Positions 20,893-30,794 of a stretch of 64,000 nucleotides of DNA are shown here, piece after piece. The translations under genes and the position numbers were made by a program. Below the pieces are notes generated by a model. That model was not told where the DNA came from. It ran no database searches and saw only the letters and a list, made by a program, of their open reading frames with translations. Each line of letters starts with the position of its first letter. The first letter of the stretch is position 1. Origin of the DNA: Tilletia caries (lineage: Eukaryota > Basidiomycota > Exobasidiomycetes > Tilletiales > Tilletiaceae); assembly GCA_032718865.1 (NCBI GenBank), contig JALUTQ010000040.1, forward strand, positions 682,001-746,000, in the 5' to 3' direction.

Positions 20893-21841
20893 TCCACATC
20901 TCTGCGTTGCTGTTCACTGAGCTTGTCCTGTTCACTGAGCTTGCGGACCCTCTCCACAGGAGAGGGTTTTTTAATTGACAAATCAAAAATGGGAACGACG
21001 TTCACATCATTGGGCCCGAGTAGAGCCCGTACAGTCGGCAATGTGATCTTGATTCTACTAGTTGAAAGTGATTCTTTAAACGGCCAAGAATCACACAAAT
21101 ATCGCGTCTCGGCTGACCCGTACAGTCGGCCCCCGTGACTCTTGCCAGAGAATCACACCAGAGTCATGATCCTGGTTTCAATTGGAAAACACAGAATTCA
21201 CCTCCAGAGCTCGATTCTGTGTGGTTCAATTCTGCCACGCGAGCGCATCTGACGTCGATCGTCATGGCATGGAATTATGCACCAGTCTCGACTCTCGATT
21301 AGGGATCTTTCGCAATATGCCGTTGGTGCCAGAAATGCTTTGTTTAGACATCTCGTAATCATGCCCCGCTGCGGGCCTGATCATCTTTCGCACCAGGTCG
21401 GGCCAGACCCAGACCAGATCAGCATACAGATAAGATAAGCACAGCAAAATTTCTGCCAAGTGACCAAGGCGCACCAGGCCCCTTTCCGTCCACAACCACC
21501 ACCAGCTTCCCATCCTTACTTGAGTGAGTATTTTGCTTCGCTCGTCCTCATCACTGTTCATACACTGACATTCTCTTTGCTGCTCGTTCTGCTTTAGATC
21601 AATCATCCTCCGTGCCTGGCTGCTCCTGCCCTGCACTTGCTGGTCGGCTGTCTCTGCTCGGAGTCCTCAGTCTTGTGCCTGTGTCTCGTGAGTATCTCTC
21701 TCTGCTACTCTCTTCTTCCCCTTGCTGACTGATATCCCTTGCCTTCCGCCGTTCCGCGTACAGATCCCTCCATCAGTGCTTCTCTTTGCCGTCCGCGCCC
21801 GTGCCCGTGTCGTTGCCGCGCGGTCGTACCAGCCCCCTCAT

Positions 21842-21950
21842 CATCGCGGCTTTCGCCCCCAATAACATCGCGGCTTTCGCCCCCATTATCATCGCGGCTT
21901 TCGCCCCCATTATCATCGCGGCTTTCGCCCCCATTATCATCGCGGCTATA
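21842..21950. repeat. 24-bp minisatellite, about 4.5 copies
   Basis: The unit CATCGCGGCTTTCGCCCCCA plus four bases repeats head to tail at 21842-21865, 21866-21889, 21890-21913 and 21914-21937, with a partial fifth copy. The first unit ends AATAA and the others ATTAT. It lies in the 5' leader region of the H1 transposase, about 210 bp upstream of its ATG. The 24-bp unit makes it open in several frames, which explains the repetitive peptide frames there. Confidence 0.9.
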
Positions 21951-22160
21951 CGACACGGGCACTGGCCACCCGCATCGTTCACAACACCACGCCACGCAAT
22001 ATATTCAACATAATATCAGATCTCAGTGCACAGAACGGATCTGGTGTGTGGTGAGAGAGAGTCATGGATTCGGTCACGAGCGTGTCAATATCCCTAGTAC
22101 CTATTTGTTACACGTATGATTGCCTTCGTCATCTAGGTACATAACGCAATACACACCATC

Positions 22161-23336
22161 ATGCAATCACTCTCTCTCGTCACTATCGCTGCTGCTGCTA
22201 TTGTCGGCAACCCCCCTCGTAGCTCGTTTGCGCCTCTCAGTCCACGCCCGACGCTATCGGACATACTGCAATACTCAGATTTCCAGTCCTTTTTTCGCTT
22301 GACGCCAGCGGAATACACACAAATACACACTGCACTTCGATTGCCTGAGACCATAGAGACCTCCTCCCGCGACGTGGTCACCTCAGAGATTGCGCTCTTG
22401 ATCTTGCTGGGCTTTCTCGGCGGTGCTCGCTTGCCAACTCTCTCCCGCGCGTTTGGACGATCGGAATCGGCATGCTCGCGCGTCTACACTGCTATTGCAA
22501 ACGAAATACATGCAACATGGTCTCATCTCCTGGACATTCGCCGCGCCCATGGCTCTCTTCTGCGTCCGCGTCAGCTCCGTCGCTACGCGAACTCGATCGC
22601 AGCTCAGCAGTGTCCGCTCGAGAATCTATGGGGGTTTATCGACGGCACTGTCCGGGCCACTGCTCGCCCCATACGAAATCAAAAGGAATATTATAGCGGG
22701 CACAAGCGTCACCATGGTCACAAATACCAGGTGGTCATCACGCCTGATGGGATGATGTGGATCTTTGGGCCAGTGGCAGCGCGAAGGAACGATTCTTTCG
22801 TGCTACAAGACAGCGAGCTGCACCAGTGGCTAGATGAGCACTCAAGGGACGAGAACGGAAAGGACCTCCTCATCTTTGGCGATAAGGGCTATGCCGCGCG
22901 CGGACACCTGGTGGTCCCACACAAGGGACTGTTCCTCACGCCCGCCCAAGACCAATTCAACCTGCGGCTCTCCAGAGTCCGCATTGCCGTCGAGTGGGCT
23001 ATCGGCGGCGTGACCACCCTCTTCCCGCGTCTCGACGTCAAGCGCGCGCAGCGCATGCTCCACAGCGATCTACCATCGCAGTACCGCATCGCGGTGCTGC
23101 TGCGGAACGCCCTGTCTTTGTGCTGGCAGTGGCCAATCACACGTGTGACGTGGCACTGCCATGTGGCTTTCTCCTTATCTTATCTGTTATCTTCTTCTCT
23201 CCTTTTCTCATCACTTTCCTCTCTCTCGGCCGAGAGTCTTCCGCTCTCCTCATCACCTGCGCCTTCCTTTCTTCCTTTGTACTTAACTTCCACACGCATT
23301 CATATACACATCAAGCCTTTCTTTCCTTTGCAGTAG
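22161..23336 (+). CDS. PIF/Harbinger DDE transposase (element H1)
   Basis: A single open frame of 391 residues. An N-terminal helical part (LTPAEYTQIHTALRLPETIE, then LLILLGFLGGARLPTLSRAFGRS) matches the helix-turn-helix region seen in HARBI1-like proteins. The catalytic triad follows: Asp in LWGFIDGTVRATARP, Asp in LLIFGDKGYAARGHLVVP, and Glu in RIAVEWAIGGVTTLFPRLD. The spacing and the GHKRHHGHKYQVVITPDG motif are typical of DDE_Tnp_4. The last ~60 residues are hydrophobic and Ser-rich, unlike the family, so the true end may lie earlier through splicing. The enzyme would cut and join the element ends within H1, and it faces its Myb-like partner tail to tail. Confidence 0.88.
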   Translation: MQSLSLVTIAAAAIVGNPPRSSFAPLSPRPTLSDILQYSDFQSFFRLTPAEYTQIHTALRLPETIETSSRDVVTSEIALLILLGFLGGARLPTLSRAFGRSESACSRVYTAIANEIHATWSHLLDIRRAHGSLLRPRQLRRYANSIAAQQCPLENLWGFIDGTVRATARPIRNQKEYYSGHKRHHGHKYQVVITPDGMMWIFGPVAARRNDSFVLQDSELHQWLDEHSRDENGKDLLIFGDKGYAARGHLVVPHKGLFLTPAQDQFNLRLSRVRIAVEWAIGGVTTLFPRLDVKRAQRMLHSDLPSQYRIAVLLRNALSLCWQWPITRVTWHCHVAFSLSYLLSSSLLFSSLSSLSAESLPLSSSPAPSFLPLYLTSTRIHIHIKPFFPLQ

Positions 23337-23557
23337 CTGCACATTACTCTTGCCAACATAGTCTTGCGTCTCTTCGAACCAGACGAGTCAGACCTTTCAA
23401 TGTCCAACTCCAACTCTGGAAGAATACTTTGTACCTCAGTAGTGCCATTGAATCTCAAATATGCCCATGCTCATAGCATTCCAGTCCCCACACAACAATG
23501 AAAGAAGTGACTGGTAGATGTATTCAAATACACAATGCACATACAGACCAAGACCTC

Positions 23558-24766
23558 CTACTCGAGCCTCTCCTTCAGGAACGCGAAGAGATCGTCAATC
23601 TTACTCTCCACAGCAGCCACCCGCGCATCCCTCTGTGCCTCTTGGCCTGCCTGCGCCTCTTGCAGATCCAGCCTCCGGTCCTCGCGAGAGAGCAGGTCCT
23701 TGTGTTTCCGATGCTCGAGCTCGCGCGCGCGCTCGGCCCGGCGGAGCGCTTCCTCGTGGTGTTGCTGCTGCTGCTTGAGGGTCTCCACCGCCGCCTCCAG
23801 CTGCCGAGAGCCCATGCTCTCGACGGCGCTGGTGAGCTCCGAGCTGGCGCCGTCGGCGCGGCTCGTGCGGAGACGCTTGGTCGTCTTGCGGCCGTCGGAC
23901 TTGGCCGTGAGCGGGTCGTCCTCCGTGCTCGTGTCGCGCTCGCGGGCGACGCCTCCGGCTCCCTCGACGTTGGAGGGCTCGTCCGACTTGGCGGTGGCCT
24001 TGTCCCGTGCGTCGAGTGCCTTGGCCTTGTCGGGGTTCTTGGCCTTCTTTTTCGCTTCCCGCTTCACCGCCTCATCTCGCACGCTCTGTTCCCACTGCTC
24101 CTTCAAATGTTGACACGCTTTCATTATCTGAGGCTCGTCCTCCTTCGGGCCACTCGCGATCTCGGACGCGCTCTGACCCGCTCGGATCGCCTGGTAAAGA
24201 CTTCGGCGCCACTTTGTGTCGCATGCCTCCACGGTGCGGACCGGAAAACGCCCGTTCTTGCGGGGATTGAGTTCGTTCCATTTGTTGAGCTCCTTGACCG
24301 CGTCCAGCCACGATTGACTGCGCTGGTCCGCAGTCCGTGTCGGGTCGAAAACGTCGTGGGAGAACATGGCGACCAGCAGCGCTCGCAGTTCCGGTCCATT
24401 CCACTGCAGCGAGCCCTGTTGACGACCGGCCTTCTTTTCTTCATTCTCCGCGGCCTTGTCTGCATCTGTGAAGACCTTGTCCACGATGCTGTCCTGCGTT
24501 GGAACTTCTTCTTCCTCATCCTCGATCGTTGTATTGCCAGCGTTTGCTTCTGCAGCAGCAACCAAGTCTTCTTCGTCACGCCGCCGAGCAATGCTGCGAG
24601 CCGAAAGCTGGCTGTCAGGCGTGGTAGAGCGCGAGGCTCCGGGAGACTGCGAATGAGGAAGAGGGGAGTTTGATTGCGCAGCTGCTGAGGCCGAGAAGAA
24701 AGGCGCAGGAGGCGGAATTCCTAGCGGATTGGCGCCGTCGTCAGGGGACATCGATGGGATCGACAT
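23558..24766 (-). CDS. Myb/SANT-like accessory protein of Harbinger element H1
   Basis: One open frame on the minus strand ends at a TAG at 23558. I chose the ATG at 24766 (MSIPSMSPDDGANPLGIPPP), giving 402 residues; an in-frame Met at 24874 would add 36 residues that look like leader. Residues ~150-230 form a tryptophan-spaced domain (SLQWNGPELRALLVAMFS..QSWLDAVKELNKWNEL..ACDTKWRRSLYQAI), consistent with the Myb/SANT-like partner of fungal Harbinger elements. The C-terminal third is a long charged coiled coil (LKQQQQHHEEALRRAERARE.., ending FAFLKERLE). By family knowledge the partner binds the element ends and brings the transposase to the nucleus and to DNA. The link to H1 comes from its position inside the same inverted repeats. 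Confidence 0.78.
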   Translation of the reverse strand: MSIPSMSPDDGANPLGIPPPAPFFSASAAAQSNSPLPHSQSPGASRSTTPDSQLSARSIARRRDEEDLVAAAEANAGNTTIEDEEEEVPTQDSIVDKVFTDADKAAENEEKKAGRQQGSLQWNGPELRALLVAMFSHDVFDPTRTADQRSQSWLDAVKELNKWNELNPRKNGRFPVRTVEACDTKWRRSLYQAIRAGQSASEIASGPKEDEPQIMKACQHLKEQWEQSVRDEAVKREAKKKAKNPDKAKALDARDKATAKSDEPSNVEGAGGVARERDTSTEDDPLTAKSDGRKTTKRLRTSRADGASSELTSAVESMGSRQLEAAVETLKQQQQHHEEALRRAERARELEHRKHKDLLSREDRRLDLQEAQAGQEAQRDARVAAVESKIDDLFAFLKERLE

Positions 24767-25130
24767 GGCCGGAGGATCTGATGTAGGAAAGGGACAGAAA
24801 GGAAGAGGAAGCCTGCGCCGAGCAGGGCGGTGAGATGAGATGAGCTGGCGATGATCACTCTTGATCACAGCCATTTCCTTGGTAAATAAAATTTTTCATT
24901 TGATTTATCCCTGCCGTAAAGGGCGGCATGAAGGCTTCTCATCAAGCCGCGTCATTCGAGGGCGGCAAGGCAAATCTGGGTTTCGGTTCATCCCGCCCAG
25001 ATTCGCGGCTTATTATGCCCTGCGGCATATTGCGAAAGATCCCTATTGATTTGGGAGAACGACTGCACTCTGAAAGCTGGCTTTTCACTCCCCTCCATCA
25101 TCCTTATTCAGTATCTACTGAGTGCCCAAG

Positions 25131-26499
25131 ATGTCTGTTCCGTCCGCTCCGCCTCCGCCTCCTGATCCGTTCGGAAATGCCAGTGATCGACTTCCCAGCG
25201 AGAGCCCTGCCGCTGCTCCCGCGTCTTCTAGCGTCCAGAGCGCCAGCAGCGCGCCGGACCCGACTTCCAACGCGGACACGACTTCCAACGCCCAGACGCA
25301 GTCGTCCGCAGAGGGCAATTGTTACTGGAGCTCAGAAGACAGTGACCTCCTCCTTAACCTGCTCGAGAAAGGGAAGGAGCAGAAGCTTCAGAGCGGAGGC
25401 GGTTTCAAGGTCAGTACTCAGCACATTTCCCTGGCACTGCAATCGTATACCTGCAGTCTACGAATCGTGCTGAAATACATCCTTTTCTTTCTTTCATTTG
25501 GTCTTCTGTTACCTGTTGACTGTTGTCAGCCGGAAGTTTGGTCCAACGCGTCCAAGAAGCTGGAGGAGCAGAGGAAGAGAGGTGGAAAGAAAGGGAGAAA
25601 GGAGTGCAAGTCACACTTTCGCAATGTATGTGACACTCCGCTGCTGCTCGCGCGTTGTACAGTGACAAACGTATACTGACTGTTTTAAATTTGAATGCTC
25701 ATCATGCTGCTTCAGCTGAAGAAACAGTGGAAGCAAGTAAAAGGACTTGTCAACATGAGCGGCTTTGGCTGGGATGCGGAGGCAAAGCAAGTTACAGCCG
25801 AGGATAGTGTTTGGGACGAGCTTCTGGAGGTCAGTTCCAATGCAGAGCCCTTGAAGTCTTCCTGCGTTAATGTTTCCCTCATCCTCATTGACTTCAGCTT
25901 GATCTGTTTGCCCTGGTTTCCCAACACAGAGCTCTCCGGAGTACAAGAAGTGGAAAAACAAGTCTTTTGATTTGTACGAGCGTCTGGACGAACTCTGCGC
26001 CAAGTCGACTGCCACCGGACTATTGGCACGCGATGCGGGTCGTAAGGACGAGGATGGCAAAGCCAATGATTCTGATGATTCTGATGATTCATCAGACGAT
26101 GAAGTGAGTAGTCGAGTTTTGAGGTTGAGACTTCAGACGGTAGTGGACTGTGGAATTTCAGATGAAGCTCATTTTCAATTTCATGTCATGATATAGGAAA
26201 CGATCAGCCCCTCACGCAAACGCAAGCGCCCGTCTGCGGTGAACGCAATGGGCGATATTGCGTGGGCGTTGAAAGGCATGACGAACAGCGACGAAGGACT
26301 TGGAGACGCGTTCGAGCAGCTCCTTGAGCTCGATGGTGATGCGTTTGACGTCAATGAGCTCTCCGCGCTTGGAGTTGCGCTGGCCGACAAGCCGCGTCTG
26401 GCCTCCGTATACCAGTCGTTTGCCCGCCATCCTTCCGTCGATCAGCGCGAACAGTTGCGCCGCACTTTTCTGCGCAAGGTTCTTGCTACTGAACACTGA
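25131..26499 (+). CDS. Myb/SANT-like accessory protein of Harbinger element H2
   Basis: Exons 25131-25409, 25530-25625, 25716-25829, 25930-26103 and 26197-26499, all in phase 0, encode 321 residues. After a Ser/Ala/Pro-rich N-terminus, a complete Myb/SANT-like domain (Myb_DNA-bind_3 type) spans three exons: CYWSSEDSDLLLNLLEKGKE, GGGFKPEVWSNASKKLEEQR, SHFRNLKKQWKQVKGLVN, MSGFGWDAEAKQVTAEDSVW. It ends with SPEYKKWKNKSFDLYERLDEL. An acidic Asp/Ser run and a basic SRKRKRP motif follow, then a helical C-terminus. The SGFGWD signature is the same as in plant Harbinger partner proteins. Every exon is intact. H1 sits 86 bp upstream of the ATG and has probably separated this gene from its own promoter. 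Confidence 0.85.
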
Positions 26500-26684
26500 A
26501 ACCCAGAGTAGCATTATTTGCCTTGTGATTGTCATCTCTTTTCTCCAGCACTTCTCCGCCGAAATGAATACGCAGCTTCTCTCCCTCACATTCAACTTTC
26601 TGCGATCTGATTGTCTGAACTTAGCATAGTAGTAACAGTAACCTCCTCAACGATGTCGACTATCTAGCCTCTAACTACATGGGA

Positions 26685-28000
26685 TCAGGAATTGTACTTT
26701 TTCCACATACGCTTCGCGATCCGGTTTCGGACTTTCGTAGCCTCCTTTGCCTCAGCCGTTTGTGTTGCTGAGATGACCTCGTCGGCTTCCTCGTCGTTGA
26801 CGCCGCCGATGCCTTGCACGTTGTCAACATCGTTGTGAGGATCGTGACGCCGTATGAAATTGTGTACGACGGCCAAGGCTGGAAAGAAATCAGCCTGTAC
26901 TCGTACGTCGTAGTAGCAGCCAGTGGTAAGGATCTTGAATCGAGCTTGCATGACGCCGAAAATCCTCTCAATCACGCTACGGACTCCGGCATGGCGACGA
27001 TTATAAAGCTCCTTTGAATTGCGTGGACTGTGAAAGTCAGAGCCACATCATGAGCAAACTCATACACATGCGCTAGGTCTCTTCACGCGATGGTACACAC
27101 CGCTTTGTTCCGACGTCATACTCCTTCAGGTGGTAACGGACTCCCCTGTACGGGGTCAGAAGGCAAGAAGAGAGGGGGAACCGCGAATCGGCGAGGAGGA
27201 GCTTGTTTTTGGGTAGGTTGAGGCCTGAGTTCAGTGCCTGCTTCCAGAGGTAGCTGTCGGACGCGCTCCCTTCCCATCCACTTAGAATGTATGTGAAACA
27301 CATGTCAAAGTCACACGCAGCCAACACGTTGAACGACGTCCAGCCCTTCCTATTCCAAAACGGGTCTCTGACGTCGCTGGGTGTGTGTGCGCGAACGTGA
27401 GAGCCGTCTATGGCGCCGGCGACGTTTTTGAAGAACGGGAAGAGGTCCGTACTCATGGCGATGCGATCATGTATGTCGGAGGCGGAGGACATCGACACTT
27501 GCAGATTGTAAATCTCAGGAGTCAACAGCGCCTTCAAAATGGATTTAAAAGCACTGAGGATTCAGATTGAGGAAGATGAAAGCGCCGTCAGCACTGATGA
27601 CTCGTTGCTCGCAATAGAGGCTACTCACGTGCCGATAGAAGTCGCGCTATGTCCAAACGTGTCTGCCGCCTGACGAGTTGATGCGGCGAAGCGGCTTATG
27701 TAGAGAAAAATGGCCAATTGTTCCCGAGCTTTGATGCGCTTGCCGTCCACCAGCCCCCCCCCCCTCACGCTTGAGCATGCGCTCGAGCGCGATGAAGGTC
27801 GCCGCGCTCATTCCCAACATGTCCCGGCCTGTAGTACCACGGACTCTCAACCACTGCGCAACTTTCATCTGTCCTAGGTCCGATCGGCTATGACCCCGCT
27901 CTTTGACCAAATATCGAGAAGCGTGTAGAGCGACCGCCACTCCCACGAAAACGACGGCCTTGTGCATTGATGACCGACGCTTTGATATCGATGGGGCCAT
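26685..28000 (-). pseudogene. HARBI1-like transposase of element H2, one-base frameshift
   Basis: Minus-strand exons are 28000-27629, 27553-27101 and 27027-26685. Exon 1 gives MAPSISKRRSSMHKAVVF.. and then meets a run of 11 G (27754-27764 on the plus strand as C). With the run as read, the frame moves to a stop soon after. Removing one base from the length count makes exon 1 end in phase 2, exactly what the next exon needs, and the downstream frame (AREQLAIFLYISRFAAST..) is the expected HARBI1-type continuation. Catalytic Asp lies in VAGAIDGSHVRAHTP, the second Asp in LLLADSRFPLSS and Glu in RSVIERIFGVMQARFKIL. Apart from that base everything is intact (family length about 390 residues), so this is a very recent break or a homopolymer sequencing error. 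Confidence 0.8.
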
Positions 28001-29490
28001 ATCTGAAGTTGTAAGGTAATAAGATCACTCAATAGTAAATATCACCATGAAAATCCTGAAAACGATCTATCTGAATCTGAAAGTACACTCACTGGTTATC
28101 CAAGAGATTGACAGGAATAGACAGTTGAAAACGCTCAGAGCACGCAGGAAAGACGAGGAAAAAGGGCTGTATTTGAATAGATTTGAGAATATGCTGTGTC
28201 CAAGGAATAAAAAATGTGAGCCATGCAGCATGCGGCCAACGCAAGCTCAAAACAGAAAACCCCACTCACAAAGTCACAAACCGTGCACGCCGCTCCGAGC
28301 CTTGATCGCCTGTGAACAAGGTTTATGGGTGTCATAAAAGAGTGTCAATACTTTATTGTGAAAGTTAGGAACAAATGGTATAAGTGGAGAGTCAAGAATC
28401 TCACCAAACACGTGCACTGGACAGATGTTCTCAACGTGACTCGTGAAGTGTGAACTGCTAGAGCGACATAAACATTGGTTCAGTAAAGTGGTCGATATCG
28501 AGAAACGCGGGAGAGAAAAGCCTACAATTGATTGGTTAATGTCGTCTGTAAAAAAAAAAATTGATGGAAAGAGACACAGTCAAACCATGCGCGTTTGTGT
28601 GCACAAGCAAAACGCATGGGGTACCAAATACTCACCCGACGGACGAGAGGCAAGAGCACAGCAGAACGGCAGCAGAAAACGCCCAATGCCGCTGCGGGCC
28701 GCAGTATATTTCCAGATGATCTGAATATAAGGAAAGAGTTTCGAGAGTTAGCATGATCGATGAAGTACACCGGCATGAACTTCATGCTGCAGTCTCACCA
28801 GCAGGAAATTGCGCCTGAGATTCGAATGAATGTTCTGTAGAAGGTAGCAGATAGGAATAGAAGAGCAAATGAGTCAGTCAAGGTATTCACTGTGGAGTGT
28901 GGTGTGTGCGTGCGCAGACTCGTGAGTCGACTCGCTACTCACGATGATGGGACGCGCTCACGCGCAGCGAGCAGATCCTTGACCGACGAAGATTAGAGGC
29001 AATGAGACACTCCTTTGCTGTAGAGACTAGGTGGGAAAGGCGAAAGGTGTCCACGTCAGCACAAGCACATGAAGTATCTCAGGACTCGGAGGGTGTCATG
29101 CTCACGGAATCGTAGCCGTCTACCGTACGTGGGGATGGTGGCTCGAGGTGCGGGAACGCGTAACCGAAGACTTTGAGCTGCGCGCAAAGGAAAGGGTTAA
29201 CAACAGCGCGGAAGGGAAAGGAGATATGAAAGAGAGACTCACTGTTTGGTGTGCAAGAAACGGTGGTGTGAGTATGTAGCAGGTGCTGTGATCTGTGACA
29301 AAGACGACGATTTGAGAAGATGATCATCGCAAGAAAACGTGGCAGAGAGCTGGATCAATCCTGGGCCGATGACCATTTGTACGCACTGTGATTTTGCAAG
29401 CGTGTTTTTGGCATTGAACCGCTGTGTAGAATCATGTGGTCGAGACCAGTCAAATTGAGAATCATGCCAAAACCTATTTCAAAGAATCGC
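28001..29490 (-). other. Right arm of H2 with a ladder of exon-like segments
   Basis: No long frame exists, but minus-strand acceptor/donor pairs recur every 100-200 bp, bounding segments 29292-29243, 29177-29106, 29026-28962, 28834-28799, 28720-28636, 28457-28405, 28309-28270 and 28166-28093. Donors are GTGAGT, GTGAGA or GTGAGC. The last five segments can be joined in one open frame of 288 nt that runs on into the transposase Met at 28000. Whether they code for an N-terminal extension, form a spliced leader, or are chance is not settled. Confidence 0.4.
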
Positions 29491-30794
29491 ATTGTCGACT
29501 GTACGAGCTCTGTACCGGTTTCGGACGCACGGACGATCCGTCGGCTGCGCCCAAGTCGGACAGTGGGGAGAGTCGACGGCGGTGCAATATCGGAGCCAGT
29601 TGACTCGATGGTGATTGCTGGCAACACGCATCGAGCAACGCTCCGCCTCATTCTCATTTCCAGGCCCTGCAAATTTCCTTCCTTCGCAGCAGGAAGCTCG
29701 CAGGACTGGACCACCATCTTCTTCCCCTTTGCACTCTCACCGCTCGTCGCTTTCCTACTCACTCTCGAGTGTGTACGAACGTTCATTGCCTTCTCTTCAG
29801 TCTCGTTGCTTTCTTTTCTTTCCCCCACCCTCCGCACCCTCTTCTGCTTCTCGCATCTCGTTTCGTTTCTCAGAACGTTTCCTCTTTCCTCTCCGCGTTT
29901 CACTCAACGCTTTTCTCGATGCTCCACTCTCTCCATTGTCCTTTCTTCTGGCGCCGGCTTGTAGTACGTTTCCCATTCGGTCCTGCATCGCTCAGTGGTC
30001 CCGCCCGCCCAGGGCGACCCACGATCGCACTCGGCACGAACGTAATCGAGCCCGCGCCCACCCACCTGGGGTGGGTCTTTCCCATGTTCCTTCATGGTTG
30101 CTATCAGACTGAAGCCACCTGGGAGACTGCGGGTGTGCAGCTTACCGCTTACCGCCGGTGTCATTTTTCCAATACATACATAATGATCATTTGATATTTG
30201 ATGTGCAATGAATATAATTCATCACACCTCCCGGTTCCTCCCGATGCTGCTTAATTTCGTTCGAGAGTCGAGAACTCGAGACGTCGCTGCAGGCGGGGCT
30301 GGCAGCGGAGTTATCGGTCTCTCTCGTCTTGGGTCTGCAACGCACCATTGAACACCCTCTCTTTCTGAGGCTCTGATGAGGCTCTCGCAGGCTCTCAGGC
30401 TTTAAGCAGGCTTGGACTCTGCTATCTGGGAATTCATACGGGTGACCATATCGAATGTCAGTGACGTGCCATGAAAGTGCGATGTTGACTATAGGTAGGC
30501 TTTCGTGCTGATCGCTGCTTGCTAATTATGCATTTATTGTGCCCATGCATGGGCGGAGTTGACCTTTATCCGTCTGGCAAAGCATTACGTTCCGCCAAGG
30601 CATCATTGAAAGTCCGAAAGCTGAGACGTTATTCACAGCTACGCATAAATGTGTGTACACATATACTGCTGCCCACTGCTGCCTACTGCTTCAAAATCTT
30701 CCTCAGTATGTATATACATATGTAATTTCTTCAGGCTTCATACCCTCCGAGTAGCAAATGAGTGACAGTCATTGTCGTTAGACTGTGATCACTA

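Larger units (their letters stand above)
19010..21020 (+). mobile_element. Pogo/Fot1-like DNA transposon, internally deleted, 117-bp TIRs, TA target duplication
   Basis: The ends are inverted repeats of 117 bp (19010-19126 and 20904-21020) that are nearly perfect, starting CTCGGGCCCAATGATGTGAA. They are flanked on both sides by TA (19008-19009, 21021-21022), the target duplication of Tc1/mariner/pogo elements. Each repeat contains a perfect hairpin (CCCTCTCC-TGT-GGAGAGGG) and two tandem copies of AAGCTCAGTGAACAGG, likely transposase sites. The 2011-bp body encodes remnants of a pogo/Fot1-like transposase (separate entry) whose catalytic core is missing, and carries a nested 270-bp insert at 19854-20123. 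The well-kept repeats suggest a fairly recent insertion of an already defective copy. Confidence 0.9.
21301..25044. mobile_element. Complete PIF/Harbinger transposon H1 with ATT target duplication
   Basis: Perfect 21-bp terminal inverted repeats begin AGGGATCTTTCGCAATATGC at 21301 and end at 25044. They are flanked by ATT at 21298-21300 and 25045-25047, a 3-bp duplication as expected for PIF/Harbinger. The 3744-bp element carries a DDE transposase (22161-23336, +) and a Myb/SANT-like partner gene (24766-23558, -) convergent to it. This two-gene make-up is the known autonomous form, in which the Myb-like protein is needed with the transposase for mobility. Both genes have open frames, so the copy may be active. 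It has inserted in the left arm of a different Harbinger element (H2). Confidence 0.88.
21023..29510. mobile_element. Harbinger-type transposon H2 (interrupted by H1)
   Basis: Outer ends match as inverted repeats: GAGCCCGTACAGTCGGCAAT at the left (from 21023) and the complement of ATTGTCGACTGTACGAGCTC at the right (29491-29510), differing at two positions. Both arms contain many copies of TGATTCT/AGAATCA, probable subterminal transposase sites. Inside are a Myb/SANT-like gene (25131-26499, +) and a HARBI1-like transposase (26685-28000, -), tail to tail. Element H1 (21301-25044) sits in the left arm, 86 bp before the Myb start. Without H1 the element is about 4.7 kb. No 3-bp target duplication is evident, and the pogo element abuts the left tip exactly. 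The right arm (28001-29490) holds the exon-like ladder described in the findings. Confidence 0.7.

Noticed and set aside
21020..21026. TTA target duplication for H2
   Set aside because: The left flank could read TTA (shared with the pogo TA), but the right flank after 29510 reads TGT, so no duplication can be claimed.
21842..21950. CRISPR-like array
   Set aside because: The 24-bp units abut with no unique spacers, and the DNA is eukaryotic. It is a minisatellite.
23498..24673. 391-codon plus-strand frame opposite the H1 Myb-like gene
   Set aside because: It is antisense to a coiled-coil, Glu/Arg-rich gene, which yields Leu/Arg-rich shadows. It has no family motif.
29355..29903. 182-codon minus-strand frame across the right end of H2
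   Set aside because: It crosses the element border and includes terminal-repeat sequence. It has no domain.
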